Origin: Gordonia rubripertincta
GTDB taxonomy: Bacteria; Actinomycetota; Actinomycetes; Mycobacteriales; Mycobacteriaceae
DNA: 64,000 bases
Direction of reading: 5' to 3'
NCBI RefSeq assembly: GCF_038024875.1
Contig: NZ_CP136136.1
Coordinates: forward strand, 1,798,001 to 1,862,000
The notes beneath the pieces are model-generated. The model did no database searches, had not been told where the DNA came from, and saw nothing but the letters and a program-made list of their open reading frames with translations. This document shows, piece by piece, positions 55,322 through 64,000 of the stretch (positions are counted from its first letter, which is position 1; each line of letters starts with the position of its first letter). The translations under genes were made by a program, and so were the position numbers.

Positions 55322-56970
55322 AGCGCTGGCCGGTGATCATCGCCGCGGTGGCCGTGGCCGTCGCCTGCGTCACCGGCTGCGGTGCCGCGATCGACACCGG
55401 TGCGGTGAAGACCGAAGGAGCCTCGCTCAACCTGCAACCGCGTGAGAACCTCAGAGACGGAGGCAGTCTCACGACTGTGCTCCCGGAGGTGTCGGCCCAG
55501 TGGAACACCTTCCACGCCGACGGCAACGTCTATACCCTGGCCCTGTGGCGCTGGTACAACCCGATGCTCGCCTACTTCACGCCGGACGGGCGGTACCTGC
55601 CGAATCCCGACTACCTCACCGACGTGCGGACCGAGGTCGTCGGGCGGGACACCGTGGTCACCTACACCGTCAACCCGAAGGCCTTCTTCAACGACGGCAC
55701 ACCGATCGACTACCGCGCCTTCGTCGAGACCTGGCGTACCAGCCGGGGCGTCGACGATCGCTACATCGTCAGTTCCACCGACGGGTACAGCCAGATCGCC
55801 TCGGTCACCCGAGGTGCCGACGACCGTGAGGTCATCGTGCGCTTCGACGGCGTCTACGCCTGGCCCGACGGCCTGTTCAACGTCGTTCTCCATCCGAAGG
55901 CCGCCGCCCCCGACGTCTACAACGAGGGCTATGTGCGGAAGCCGCATCCAGAATGGGGCGCGGGGCCGTTCACGATCGCCTCCTACGACGCCGACAACGG
56001 GACCGTCGTCTTCGAACGAAATCCCAAATGGTGGGGGAAGCCCGGCAAGCTCGACCGTCGTGTCTTCCGGCAGATGGAGTCCCAGGCAGCGCTCAACGCC
56101 TTCCAGAACGGCGAGATCGACGCAACCGGGGTGGCGGCCAAAGACGCTCGCGCGCGGGCACTCACCATGAACGGCATCGACATTCGCACCGCGGCCGCAC
56201 CGCAGCAGTCGTTGCTGGTGCTCAACCTCGACACCCCGATCCTGTCCGATCGGCGCGTCCGTGAGGCCGTGCTCTCCGCCGTCGACCGGGAGACGCTGTC
56301 GCGCATCAGGTTCACCGGCCTCAACTACACGGAGGAACTCCCCGGTTCGTTGTCGCTGTACCCGTTCCAGCCGGGATACGAGGACAACCTGTCGGACGTG
56401 TTGTCCTACGACCCGGCGAAAGCCGAGGAACTGCTCGACCGGTCGGGGTGGACCGAGGGTGGGGACGGCATCCGCAGCAAGGACGGGAGACGGCTGTCGC
56501 TGGAGTTGCCCAACATCGGCGACGACACCACGACCCAGAACCTGTCCCGCGCGCTCCAGGCGATCCTGAAGAAGGTGGGCGTCGACCTCGCTGTCCGCCA
56601 ACGCCCGTCGGCCGACTTCTCGCAGGTGGTGGTCAACAAGGAGTTCGACGTGCTCCTGCTCGGCTTCTCGTCGAGCGACCCCTTCGGCATGGCCTACTTC
56701 TGTCAGGTGTGGTGCATGGGGTCCCAGCTGAACCCCGCCGGTGCCGGGTCCCCGGAACTCGACGCACAGATCCGTGCGATGTCGAGGATCGGCGACCCGA
56801 TGGCCCAGATCAAGGCCGGGAACGAGCTCGAGCGCGAGGCCTTCGCGCAGTTCTCCAACCTCCCCCTCTTCAACGGTCCGTCCATGGTCGCGGTGAAGGA
56901 GGGTCTCGCCAATTACGGGGCGGGACAGTTCTACGTCGGTCCCATCGAGGATGTCGGCTGGGAGAAGTAG
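55318..56970 (+). CDS. ABC transporter substrate-binding lipoprotein (oligopeptide type, family 5)
   Basis: This exported binding protein of 550 residues has a short signal peptide and lipobox VTGC (Cys21). The mature part belongs to the SBP_bac_5 family (NPMLAYFTPDGRYLPNPDYLTDV, VNPKAFFNDGTPI, WGAGPFTIASYD and the hinge-like IDATGVAAK). It has two extra Cys (FCQVWCMG). It recognises a peptide or other large organic ligand for the upstream importer; the exact ligand is not evident. Start GTG 55318 is coupled to the ATPase stop. Confidence 0.92.
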
Positions 56971-57015
56971 GTCTGCGCCTACTCTCCCGCGGGACCTGTC
57001 AGTCGGCAGACACCG

Positions 57016-57873
57016 TCACGAATGGTCGCTCACCCGCCACAGCGGGTTCACCGGGCCGTGGCCGGCGCCCAGCGGATAGGCGGCGGCCAGGCCGCGGGTG
57101 ACCCACTTCTTCGCGAAGGAGACGGCGTCGGGCACCGAATAGTCATGTGCCAGAGCACAGGTGATCGCCGCGGCAAGGGTGTCACCGGCGCCGTGGTCGT
57201 GGCTCGTGTCGATGCGCTCGTGGTTGAGTTCGATGAACTCGGCCCCGTCGTAGAGCAGGTCGGGGGAGTGGTCGCAGGAGCGTAGGTGTCCACCCTTGAC
57301 CAGCGTCCAGGCGGGTCCGAGATCGAACAGCGCCTTCGCCGCATCGCGCTGGGAATCGGTGTCGACGACGTCGATCCCGGTGATGAGCCGCACCTCGTCG
57401 AGGTTCGGTGTCACCACCGTGGCCAGCGGGAAGAGGTTGTCGCGCAGGGTGTCCAGTGCGGAATCGGCGAGGAGTTGGTTTCCGTGCATCGACGCGCACA
57501 CCGGGTCGACGACGAGCGGGGAGGGACCGTCGCGACCGATGCCGCTCGCCGAGCACTGCGCGACGACGGCGTCGATGATCGGAGCAGACGCCAGCATGCC
57601 GGTCTTGGCCGCGGCGACGCCGATGTCGTCGACGACCGTGGCGATCTGGGCGGCCACCGTCTCCGGTGCGATCTCCTGGAAACCGCTGACGCCCAGTGAA
57701 TTCTGCACGGTCACCGCGGTGACCGCGACACAACCGTGTAGGCCGAGCAGGGCGAAGGTGCGCATGTCGGCCTGGATGCCGGCACCGCCGCCGGAATCCG
57801 AACCGGCGATGGTCATCACGCGGACCGGTGTCTCTCCCGGTGCCGCGACCGGCAACAACTCGACGTCGGTCAC
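57016..57873 (-). CDS. thiD: hydroxymethylpyrimidine/phosphomethylpyrimidine kinase
   Basis: This ribokinase-fold enzyme of 285 residues phosphorylates HMP and HMP-P for thiamine synthesis. It has VMTIAGSDSGGGAGIQADMRTFALLG at the N-terminus, KTGMLAS, VVDPVCAS, PNLDEVRLI and the catalytic HDHGAGDTLAAAI motif. The GTG at 57873 overlaps the thiC stop (GTGA), so thiC and thiD are coupled. It is the second and last gene under the TPP riboswitch and converges on the ABC operon. Confidence 0.94.
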   Translation of the reverse strand: MTDVELLPVAAPGETPVRVMTIAGSDSGGGAGIQADMRTFALLGLHGCVAVTAVTVQNSLGVSGFQEIAPETVAAQIATVVDDIGVAAAKTGMLASAPIIDAVVAQCSASGIGRDGPSPLVVDPVCASMHGNQLLADSALDTLRDNLFPLATVVTPNLDEVRLITGIDVVDTDSQRDAAKALFDLGPAWTLVKGGHLRSCDHSPDLLYDGAEFIELNHERIDTSHDHGAGDTLAAAITCALAHDYSVPDAVSFAKKWVTRGLAAAYPLGAGHGPVNPLWRVSDHS

Positions 57874-59561
57874 GCAGAACCTCCGGGGATGGTCTCGAGC
57901 GGCAGGTACACGCGGTTGCCGGCCTCGGCGAACTCGGCCGACTTCGCCGCCATTCCTTCCGCGATCTTCCGGTCGATGTCCTCGGCGGTCACCAGATTGT
58001 TCTCCTCCGCGTAGGCGCGCACGTCGGCGGAGATCCGCATCGAGCAGAACTTGGGGCCGCACATCGAGCAGAAATGCGCGGTCTTCGCGGGTTCGGCCGG
58101 CAGCGTCTGGTCGTGGTACTCGCGAGCGGTGTCCGGGTCGAGGGCGAGGTTGAACTGGTCGACCCAGCGGAACTCGAAGCGCGCCTTGCTCAATGCGTCA
58201 TCGCGTTCCTGCGCCCGAGGATGGCCTTTCGCGAGATCCGCCGAGTGGGCCGCGATCTTGTAGGTGATCACGCCGACCTTCACGTCATCGCGATCGGGTA
58301 GCCCGAGGTGCTCCTTGGGGGTCACGTAGCAGAGCATGGCGGTACCCGCCTGGGCGATCATCGCCGCACCGATGGCGGAGGTGATGTGGTCGTAGGCGGG
58401 GGCGATGTCGGTGGCGAGGGGGCCGAGCGTGTAGAACGGCGCCTCCTCGCAGAGTTCTTCTTCGAGACGCACGTTCTCGACGATCTTGTGCATCGGGATG
58501 TGTCCCGGACCCTCGATCATCACCTGCACGCCATGGGATTTGGCGATGGTGGTCAGTTCGCCGAGGGTACGCAGTTCGGCGAACTGGGCCTCGTCGTTGG
58601 CGTCGGCTATCGACCCCGGCCGCAGTCCGTCGCCGAGTGAGAAGGTGATGTCGTAGCGGCGGAAGATCTCGCACAGTTCATCGAAGTGCGTGTACAGGAA
58701 CGACTCCTGGTGGTGCGCCAGGCACCAGGCGGCCATGATCGATCCGCCCCGGGAGACGATGCCGGTGACCCGTCGGGCGGTCAACGGCACGTAGCGGAGG
58801 AGTACCCCGGCGTGCACCGTCATGTAGTCGACACCCTGCTCGGCCTGCTCGATGACGGTGTCGCGGTAGATCTCCCACGTGAGGGCGACGGGATCGCCGT
58901 TCACCTTCTCGAGTGCCTGGTAGATCGGCACGGTGCCGACGGGGACGGGGGAGTTGCGCAGAATCCATTCGCGCGTCGTGTGGATGTCGGCGCCGGTGGA
59001 CAGGTCCATGATGGTGTCCGCACCCCATCGGGTGGCCCACACCATCTTCTCGACCTCATCCGCGATCGAGCTGCGCACGGCCGAATTCCCGATGTTCGCA
59101 TTGATTTTCACCGCGAACTTCTTGCCGATGATCATCGGCTCCGACTCCGGATGACGGTGGTTGGCCGGGATCACGGCACGGCCGACGGCCACCTCCGAGC
59201 GGACCAGTTCGGGTTCGACGCCCTCCCGTGCCGCGATGAACCGCATCTCGTCGGTGATGATTCCGGCTCGCGCCCAGGCGAGTTGGGTGCTCGCGCCGTC
59301 GATGGGTTCCGGGCGGTTCCAGCCGTCTCGGATCGGTGGAAGCCCACGCTCCACGTCGATCACGGCATCGGTATCGGTGTACGGCCCGGAGGTGTCGTAG
59401 ACGTCGAGGTGTTCGCCGTTGGTCAGATGGATTCGACGCTGCGGTACGCGGAGGTGGTCGACGGCCAGGTAGTGCTTGGAGCTTCCCTCGATCGGCCCTG
59501 TGGTCAGACCGCCGTCTTCGAATGTTGCAGTGGCGGGTGTGGTGGATACATGTGTGCCCAT
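57870..59561 (-). CDS. thiC: phosphomethylpyrimidine synthase
   Basis: This radical-SAM-like enzyme of 563 residues converts aminoimidazole ribotide to HMP-P. The C-terminal iron-sulfur motif HFCSMCGPKFCSM (Cys-X2-Cys-X4-Cys) is intact. Conserved core segments include KINANIGNSAVRSS, DLSTGADIHTTREWILRNSP, TVHAGVLLRYVPLT and IEGPGHIPMHKI. The ATG at 59561 sits seven bases from the end of a TPP riboswitch, which explains its regulation. It is coupled to thiD downstream. Confidence 0.96.
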   Translation of the reverse strand: MGTHVSTTPATATFEDGGLTTGPIEGSSKHYLAVDHLRVPQRRIHLTNGEHLDVYDTSGPYTDTDAVIDVERGLPPIRDGWNRPEPIDGASTQLAWARAGIITDEMRFIAAREGVEPELVRSEVAVGRAVIPANHRHPESEPMIIGKKFAVKINANIGNSAVRSSIADEVEKMVWATRWGADTIMDLSTGADIHTTREWILRNSPVPVGTVPIYQALEKVNGDPVALTWEIYRDTVIEQAEQGVDYMTVHAGVLLRYVPLTARRVTGIVSRGGSIMAAWCLAHHQESFLYTHFDELCEIFRRYDITFSLGDGLRPGSIADANDEAQFAELRTLGELTTIAKSHGVQVMIEGPGHIPMHKIVENVRLEEELCEEAPFYTLGPLATDIAPAYDHITSAIGAAMIAQAGTAMLCYVTPKEHLGLPDRDDVKVGVITYKIAAHSADLAKGHPRAQERDDALSKARFEFRWVDQFNLALDPDTAREYHDQTLPAEPAKTAHFCSMCGPKFCSMRISADVRAYAEENNLVTAEDIDRKIAEGMAAKSAEFAEAGNRVYLPLETIPGGSA

Positions 59562-59568
59562 GATGATT

Positions 59569-59660
59569 CTCCCTACGCCGGCATTACCCGGACAGGTTCG
59601 AGCGGTCGGCGACCGCCCGTCGCCATCTCAGCCCTCGGTCATCGTGAGAGCCCCCGCGTG
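59569..59660 (-). ncRNA. TPP riboswitch (THI element) upstream of thiC
   Basis: On the minus strand the two conserved halves are visible: GGGGGCTC and the CTGAGAT pyrimidine-sensor stretch, then GAACCTG ... GTAATGCCGGCGTAGGGA. The variable P3 region is GC-rich. The 3' end (TAGGGAGA) also serves as the Shine-Dalgarno for thiC, eight bases before ATG. Binding of thiamine pyrophosphate would therefore hide the ribosome-binding site; translational control is inferred. Confidence 0.93.
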
Positions 59661-59851
59661 TGAAGTTGTGGTGCGTCTGCCACCTTACAACGGCGGTCAA
59701 CACCCGATGCGATGCCCGAAAGGTCACCGGGGGTCTCGTCAGTTACGGACCCGTAAGGTACGGTGTGACCCTAGTCACAAAGGGTCCTTGCGTCGTTCTG
59801 CGGCGTCGTGCCGGTGACCCGCCAACAGTGATCACGTGAGGAGGTGTGTAG

Positions 59852-60199
59852 TTGCTACGCAAGAACCGGCATCGGCCGCCGCAGTCGGCTCGATCCATCC
59901 TGCAGCAGATTGCTCAGGTGGTGCACAACCCAGACCGTGAGAGGTTCGAACTCTGGGTCGCGGGGGATCTCGTCGGGGTGCTCGGCTATTCGACCGAGAC
60001 CGTCGACGGTCAGACCACCATCACCGTCCTGCACACCGTGCTCTACGACGAATACAGCGGTCATGGCCTCGCCACCCGCCTGACCCGGACGGTCATCCAC
60101 TTCGCCCGGGAGCGCAACGCGAGGCTCCGGCCGGTGTGCTCGTTCACCAAGAACTATCTCGACCGTCACCCGGGGATCGTGCCACTCGCTCCCGTGTGA
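59852..60199 (+). CDS. GNAT-fold N-acetyltransferase (YjdJ-like)
   Basis: This small acetyltransferase-like protein of 115 residues has the short YjdJ/Gcn5-related pattern: RFELWVAGDLVGVLGYS, HTVLYDEYSGHGLATRLTRTVIHFARERNARLRPVCSF and the ending YLDRHP. The acetyl-CoA loop is EYSGHGLATRL. Start is TTG at 59852, seven bases after GAGGAGG; no ATG or GTG fits. Function unknown; it converges on the siderophore AMP-ligase gene. Confidence 0.85.
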   Translation: MLRKNRHRPPQSARSILQQIAQVVHNPDRERFELWVAGDLVGVLGYSTETVDGQTTITVLHTVLYDEYSGHGLATRLTRTVIHFARERNARLRPVCSFTKNYLDRHPGIVPLAPV

Positions 60200-60227
60200 G
60201 CAGGCGCTTCCGCTTGCCCGCGGTGCT

Positions 60228-61895
60228 TCATCCCGCTGCCAGCTGCTCTCGTAGGACCTTCTTGTCGATCTTGCCGACGGCGGTGACGGGCAGGGTGCGG
60301 ACGACGCGGACGACGTCGGGCAGCTTGAACGACGCGAGGCCGCGGTCGGCGAGGAAGGTACGTAGCGTCGCCAGCTCGAGGGGCCGGGCCGGCGGATGGT
60401 CGTGGGAGAGCACGACCGCTGCGCAGATCTTCTCGCCAAGCGCGTCGTCGGGCAGCCCGACCACCGCGACCTGTCGCACGGACGAGTGTGCAAGCAGGTT
60501 CTCCTCGACGTCGTCGGCGGCCACGTTCTCGCCGGCCCGGACGATGGTGTCCTTGATGCGTCCGGTCACCGAGAGATGCCCCGACGGCAGACGGGTCACC
60601 TTGTCGCCCGACCGGTAGAAGCCGTCGGGGGTGAAGGACTTCTCGTTGTGTGCATCCGCCCGGTAGTAGCCCCGGATCGTGTACGGGCCGCGGACCAGCA
60701 GTTCGCCTTCTTCACCGTCGGGAACGTCGGCGCCTTCCTCGTCGACGACGCGCACTTCGTCGAACTCCGACATCGGGGAGCCCTGCACCTCGTGGACGAG
60801 GGCCCGCGGTTCGTCGGGCCGTGTGTAGCAGATGAGGCCTTCGGCCATGCCGAACACCTGCTGGACCACGGGGCCGAGCGCCTCGTCGAGGGCGACGGCG
60901 TCCGGGTGGGCGAGCTTGGCTCCGCCGACCTGCAGGAGCCGCAGGGAACTGATGTCCGCGGGTTCCCATTCGGTCGCCGCGCACCAGAGCTGCGCGAGCG
61001 CGGGGACGAGGGCGGTCACCGTGACGCGGTGGCGTTCGATGAGGTCGAAGGTGTTGTCGGGGCTCGGGTTGTCGGTGAAGACGACGTGGCCGCCGACCCC
61101 GAGGACGCCGAGGATGCCCGGGCAGCACAGCGGAAAGTTGTGGGCGGCGGGGAGTGCGACAAGGTAGGTGTCGTCGGCGGTGAGGTTCGCGACCTCGGCC
61201 GACAACCGTGCGTTGAGGTCGTAGTCGTCATGCGTGCGCGCGATCAGTTTGGGCAGGCCGGTGGTGCCGCCCGAGAGCAGGAACAGGGCCGGTAGTTCAG
61301 CGTTCGGTGCGGCCGGGAGATCGACCGACGCGGAGTCCGCATCGGGTGCTGCCGCGAACGGACCGGGATCGCCGGAGATGAACACCTGCGCGACGGTCGG
61401 GACGCGCGACTGCAGCTCGGTGGCGAGATCCCGGAAGTCGAAGCCGCGTCGACCGTCCTCGCCGACATAGGCGACGGCCCCGGCGCCGGCGGCGAGATGG
61501 GCGATCTCGGTGATCCGGTGCGCGGGCAGGGTCATGACGGGTGCGACACCCGCGCGGAGCAGACCCAGCAGGTTCACGACGAAGTCCAGCGAGTTGTTCT
61601 GCTGCAGGACGACGCGCTCTCCGGGACGGAGCCCGGCGCCGACGAAACCGGCCGCGCGACGCAGCGAGGCCGCGCGCAGTTCGGAGTACGTGAGTGTCCG
61701 CGGCCCGTCGATCGAGGCATCGGTGACGGCCGGGGCGTCGGGGATGCGACCGGCGCTGGCGTCGAAGCCGGCGAACAGCGGGAGTCCGCGGAACAGTCCG
61801 GCGTCGCGGTAGCGGTCTGCCTGGGCGTCGGCATACGGCGTGAAACCGTCGAGCAGGTCGGTCGCGTGGTGCTGAGGCGTCGGCATGGGACCCAT
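60228..61895 (-). CDS. aryl-acid AMP ligase, salicylate type (MbtA/DhbE-like)
   Basis: This adenylation enzyme of 555 residues activates an aromatic acid for a siderophore synthetase. It has LSGGTTGLPKLIARTHDDY and the aryl-acid pocket AHNFPLCCPG at 251-260. Position 258 is Cys where dihydroxybenzoate enzymes (DhbE/EntE) have Ser240; Cys here is typical of salicylate-activating enzymes. The A-loop segments YRSGDKVTRLPSGHLSVTGRIKD and the catalytic C-terminal Lys in VGKIDKKVL are intact. The start ATG at 61895 lies just downstream of an IdeR-like box. It is divergent from the salicylate synthase gene. Confidence 0.9.
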   Translation of the reverse strand: MGPMPTPQHHATDLLDGFTPYADAQADRYRDAGLFRGLPLFAGFDASAGRIPDAPAVTDASIDGPRTLTYSELRAASLRRAAGFVGAGLRPGERVVLQQNNSLDFVVNLLGLLRAGVAPVMTLPAHRITEIAHLAAGAGAVAYVGEDGRRGFDFRDLATELQSRVPTVAQVFISGDPGPFAAAPDADSASVDLPAAPNAELPALFLLSGGTTGLPKLIARTHDDYDLNARLSAEVANLTADDTYLVALPAAHNFPLCCPGILGVLGVGGHVVFTDNPSPDNTFDLIERHRVTVTALVPALAQLWCAATEWEPADISSLRLLQVGGAKLAHPDAVALDEALGPVVQQVFGMAEGLICYTRPDEPRALVHEVQGSPMSEFDEVRVVDEEGADVPDGEEGELLVRGPYTIRGYYRADAHNEKSFTPDGFYRSGDKVTRLPSGHLSVTGRIKDTIVRAGENVAADDVEENLLAHSSVRQVAVVGLPDDALGEKICAAVVLSHDHPPARPLELATLRTFLADRGLASFKLPDVVRVVRTLPVTAVGKIDKKVLREQLAAG

Positions 61896-61905
61896 TCAAA
61901 CACAG

Positions 61906-61924
61906 GCAGGATAGGGTAACCTTA
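61906..61924. promoter_or_regulatory. IdeR/DtxR-like iron box for the AMP-ligase gene
   Basis: GCAGGATAGGGTAACCTTA matches 14 of 19 positions of TTAGGTTAGGCTAACCTAA. It lies 11-29 bases before the AMP-ligase start, so repression by iron-loaded IdeR is likely. Confidence 0.8.
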
Positions 61925-61980
61925 CCGGTCGGTCGGCATGGTGGATTTCATGCGCTACGCCGCCGACCCGGGTGGGCTGT

Positions 61981-61999
61981 TTGATTAGGCTGCCCTAAT
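61981..61999. promoter_or_regulatory. IdeR/DtxR-like iron box for the salicylate synthase gene
   Basis: TTTGATTAGGCTGCCCTAA matches 15 of 19 positions of the IdeR consensus. It lies 48 bases before the salicylate synthase start. With the first box it covers both divergent promoters. Confidence 0.82.
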
Positions 62000-62046
62000 A
62001 TCCCTAGGATCACAGGTGTTGCCGCCCACGACCGGAGGACAAGGAC

Positions 62047-63417
62047 ATGTCGCTGACGACCGACTCGCGGACGTCGAGGATCGATGCTGCGGAACTCGGC
62101 CTCGACCCGGCGGCCGGTCTCATCGCACCGGCGACGCCGCTCACCGAGGCGGTCGCCGCCCGGATCTCCGCCGCCTGGGCGGGTTCGGGCGAGTTCGGCG
62201 ACCATGTCGTCTACGAGCGCAACCGACGCTGGACCTTCGCCGCGGGTGTGAACGTGCGAGTCGTGGTCACCCGCGGTGAGGTCATCGTCGACGACCGGGG
62301 CCGCCGGACGACCACCGCATGGCAGGGCGACCCGGCCGATGCGCTGGCCGCGGCGACGGAGGCGATGTCGATCCCCGACTGGCGGCTCTACGGGTGGGTC
62401 GGGTTCGACTTCTGCGCGCCGTATCACGGCATCCTCGACCGTGTTCCCGACGACACCGTGCTCGCGCATCTGATCGTTCCCGAGTTCGAGGCCTTCGTGG
62501 ACGCGGATGGGGTCGACACCGGCGCCGCCGATCCGGAACGAGCTCGCCGTCTTCTCGAGATCGCCGCCACCGCAGGTGATCCCGGGACCTCGCGGCCCGT
62601 CGACGTGCGGGTCGACACCGAGGACTACCGTGGCCGCGTCGCCGCCGCCGTCTCCGAGATCGCGGCCGGTCGCTACCAGAAGGTCATCCTCTCCCGTGCG
62701 GTGGACATCCCCTTCGCGGTCGACATCCCCGCCACCTATGCCCGCGGCCGTGCGGACAACACCCCGGCCCGCTCCTATCTGCTCTCGCTCGGCGACCTCT
62801 CGGCCGCCGGCTTCAGCCCCGAACTCGTGGTCGCGGTGCACGCCGATCGCACCGTCGTCACCGAACCACTCGCCGGGACAAGGGCCTTCGGGGTCTCCGC
62901 CGACCAGGATGCGGCCGCTCGGGCGGAGCTCCTCGGCGACGCCAAGGAGGTCGCCGAGCACGCGATGTCGGTGCGCGCCTGCTACGACGAGATCGCCTCG
63001 ATCTCGGCCGCCGAGACGACAGCGGTCAGCACGTTCATGGAGGTGCGCGAGCGCGGCAGCGTCCAGCATCTGGCGTCGACGGTGAAGGGCACCCTCGCCG
63101 AGGGGGAATCTCCCTGGCGTGCACTCGAAGTCGTCTTCCCGTCGATCACCGCGTCGGGAGTGCCCAAGACCGCGGCCGTCGACGCCATCGACCGCCTCGA
63201 GTCCCGGCGGCGCGGGCCGTACTCCGGTGCGGTCCTCGTCGCGTCGTCGTCGGGTGAACTCGAGGCGACGCTCGCGCTGCGCACCGTCTTCTCGTCCGGG
63301 GGCAAGGCGTGGCTCCGGGCGGGGGCCGGCATCGTCGCGCAGTCGACGCCGGAACGCGAGTTCGAGGAGACGTGCGAGAAGCTGGGCAGCGTCGCCCCGT
63401 ACGTCATCCCACGCTGA
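62047..63417 (+). CDS. mbtI: salicylate synthase (MbtI/Irp9 family)
   Basis: This chorismate-using enzyme of 456 residues makes salicylate through isochorismate. The catalytic base is Lys212 (RYQKVILSRAV). Metal and substrate residues appear in EPLAGTRAFG, KEVAEHAMSVR, and AGIVAQSTPEREFEETCEKL near the C-terminus, as in MbtI. The ATG at 62047 follows AGGACAAGGAC. It opens the siderophore operon with an acyl carrier protein and an acyl-CoA-dehydrogenase-like gene downstream. Iron control is likely through the box at 61981. Confidence 0.93.
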   Translation: MSLTTDSRTSRIDAAELGLDPAAGLIAPATPLTEAVAARISAAWAGSGEFGDHVVYERNRRWTFAAGVNVRVVVTRGEVIVDDRGRRTTTAWQGDPADALAAATEAMSIPDWRLYGWVGFDFCAPYHGILDRVPDDTVLAHLIVPEFEAFVDADGVDTGAADPERARRLLEIAATAGDPGTSRPVDVRVDTEDYRGRVAAAVSEIAAGRYQKVILSRAVDIPFAVDIPATYARGRADNTPARSYLLSLGDLSAAGFSPELVVAVHADRTVVTEPLAGTRAFGVSADQDAAARAELLGDAKEVAEHAMSVRACYDEIASISAAETTAVSTFMEVRERGSVQHLASTVKGTLAEGESPWRALEVVFPSITASGVPKTAAVDAIDRLESRRRGPYSGAVLVASSSGELEATLALRTVFSSGGKAWLRAGAGIVAQSTPEREFEETCEKLGSVAPYVIPR

Positions 63418-63464
63418 CCGGCCTTTACGTTCGAACCATCACCGATCCCATCAGGAGCCACCAC

Positions 63465-63713
63465 ATGTCCGACCACATCACCGAAGCGCTGCACGGCATC
63501 CTCACCGAGGACCTCGACCTCGCGCTCGGCGACGTCACCCGCGACTCACGGTTGATCGACGACCTGGGCCTCGACTCGGTGGCGTTCGCCATCGGCGTCG
63601 TCGCGATCGAGGAGCGGCTGGGTGTGAGGCTCTCCGAACGAGAACTCTTCGAGTCCAAGACGGTCGGTGATCTCGAGGACCTGATCCGCGCGAAGGCCGG
63701 GACCCCGGCCTGA
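63465..63713 (+). CDS. acyl carrier protein (MbtL-like)
   Basis: This 82-residue carrier protein has the phosphopantetheine site Ser38 in GLDSVAF. The flanking helices (SRLIDDLGL and VVAIEERLGVRLSERELFESKTVGDLEDLI) fit the fold. Within this locus it most likely carries the fatty acyl chain that is later attached to a mycobactin-like lysine, as MbtL does. ATG 63465 follows AGGAG. It lies 47 bases after salicylate synthase. Confidence 0.9.
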   Translation: MSDHITEALHGILTEDLDLALGDVTRDSRLIDDLGLDSVAFAIGVVAIEERLGVRLSERELFESKTVGDLEDLIRAKAGTPA

Positions 63714-63742
63714 GTCGGAACGAGAAGCGAGTCGGGGGAGAG

Positions 63743-64000
63743 GTGAGCGTGGACACCGGAGTGCAGACGTACGCCGAACTGCTCGACGAGGCGTTCGACG
63801 GGAAGGTCGCCGCGTGGGCGGCGCAGGCCGAGAACGACCATCGGTTCCCCCGGCCGCTGCTCGAACACCTCGGCGAGGCAGGGGTTTTCACCCGCAAGTG
63901 GGAGGGTCGCAAGCTGACCGAACTCCACGACCACTTCGCTCTCGGTCGGCATCTCGGCTCGCTGGGCTCGGCCGCGATCGGTGTCGGGGTCAGCCTGCAC
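63743..64000 (+). CDS. acyl-CoA/acyl-ACP dehydrogenase-like (MbtN-like), 3' truncated by window
   Basis: The frame is open to the end of the window with 86 residues visible. They match the N-terminal helical domain of acyl-CoA dehydrogenases (FPRPLLEHLGEAGVFTRKWEG, then DHFALGRHLGSLGSAAIGVGVSLH). Start GTG 63743 (or GTG 63749) follows GGGGGAGAG. In M. tuberculosis MbtN desaturates the acyl chain on MbtL; the same order, carrier protein then dehydrogenase, is seen here. The catalytic Glu lies outside the window. Confidence 0.82.
   Translation, partial: MSVDTGVQTYAELLDEAFDGKVAAWAAQAENDHRFPRPLLEHLGEAGVFTRKWEGRKLTELHDHFALGRHLGSLGSAAIGVGVSLH

Overview
The window is high-GC actinobacterial chromosome, most likely from a mycolic-acid-containing genus such as Gordonia (Mycobacteriales). 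The evidence is gene order and family content. The left end carries a Rv3654c-like TadE protein, a YprA/MrfA-type helicase, cspA, a Rv3647c-like protein, topA, a Rv3645-like adenylate cyclase and holB, in the order seen around Rv3643-Rv3654 of Mycobacterium tuberculosis. Elsewhere there are a PE-PPE-domain protein, dTDP-rhamnose genes, a salicylate (mycobactin/nocobactin-type) siderophore locus with IdeR-like boxes, and ergothioneine genes. The genus is an inference; no 16S or marker search was possible.

Layout. 1-10.7 kb is the conserved information-processing block. 10.7-12.8 kb is an ArsR/SRPBCC two-gene operon split by an IS630-family element. The insertion can be undone exactly on paper: one TA target copy is removed and the ArsR frame runs on to an ATGA overlap with the SRPBCC gene. 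12.9-16.4 kb is an ABC importer of the NMT1/THI5-like (nitrate/sulfonate/pyrimidine-precursor) type. 16.5-18.3 kb has a small acidic protein and an alpha/beta hydrolase divergent from a TetR regulator with twin operators. 18.5-24.4 kb holds two tandem secreted paralogues, a PE-PPE-domain protein, tRNA-Thr(CGT), a secreted lipase, and an AraC/VOC pair.

24.4-28.2 kb is the most accessory-looking stretch. It contains a PUA/ASCH-like protein, a single-pass membrane protein with a probable NTF2/VirB8-like outer domain, a glycine-zipper exported protein broken by two frameshifts, a small exported protein, and a MinD-like ATPase with a degenerate P-loop. 28.3-34.6 kb has a pterin dehydratase-VOC fusion, malic enzyme, a GntR-MFS operon and a large polytopic membrane protein with one apparent frameshift. 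34.7-43.1 kb is an envelope-polysaccharide block: galE, rmlB divergent from rmlAC, DUF2304 plus glycosyltransferases, and a flippase. 43.2-50.6 kb has an M1 peptidase, DoxX, DUF5709, an HTH-Clp_N protein with twin operators, egtB-egtD and a flavin monooxygenase. 50.8-57.0 kb has a SHOCT protein and a complete dipeptide-type ABC importer. 57.0-60.2 kb is thiC-thiD under a TPP riboswitch, plus a GNAT protein. 60.2-64 kb is the divergent siderophore locus (aryl-acid AMP ligase; salicylate synthase, acyl carrier protein, acyl-CoA-dehydrogenase-like start), which runs off the window.

Most genes sit in short translationally coupled operons with ATGA or GTGA overlaps. Strong hairpin terminators separate several blocks, and one hairpin family occurs twice (28.2 and 39.3 kb). 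Three apparent 1-nt frameshifts in otherwise well-conserved proteins leave open whether they are true lesions or base-call errors.
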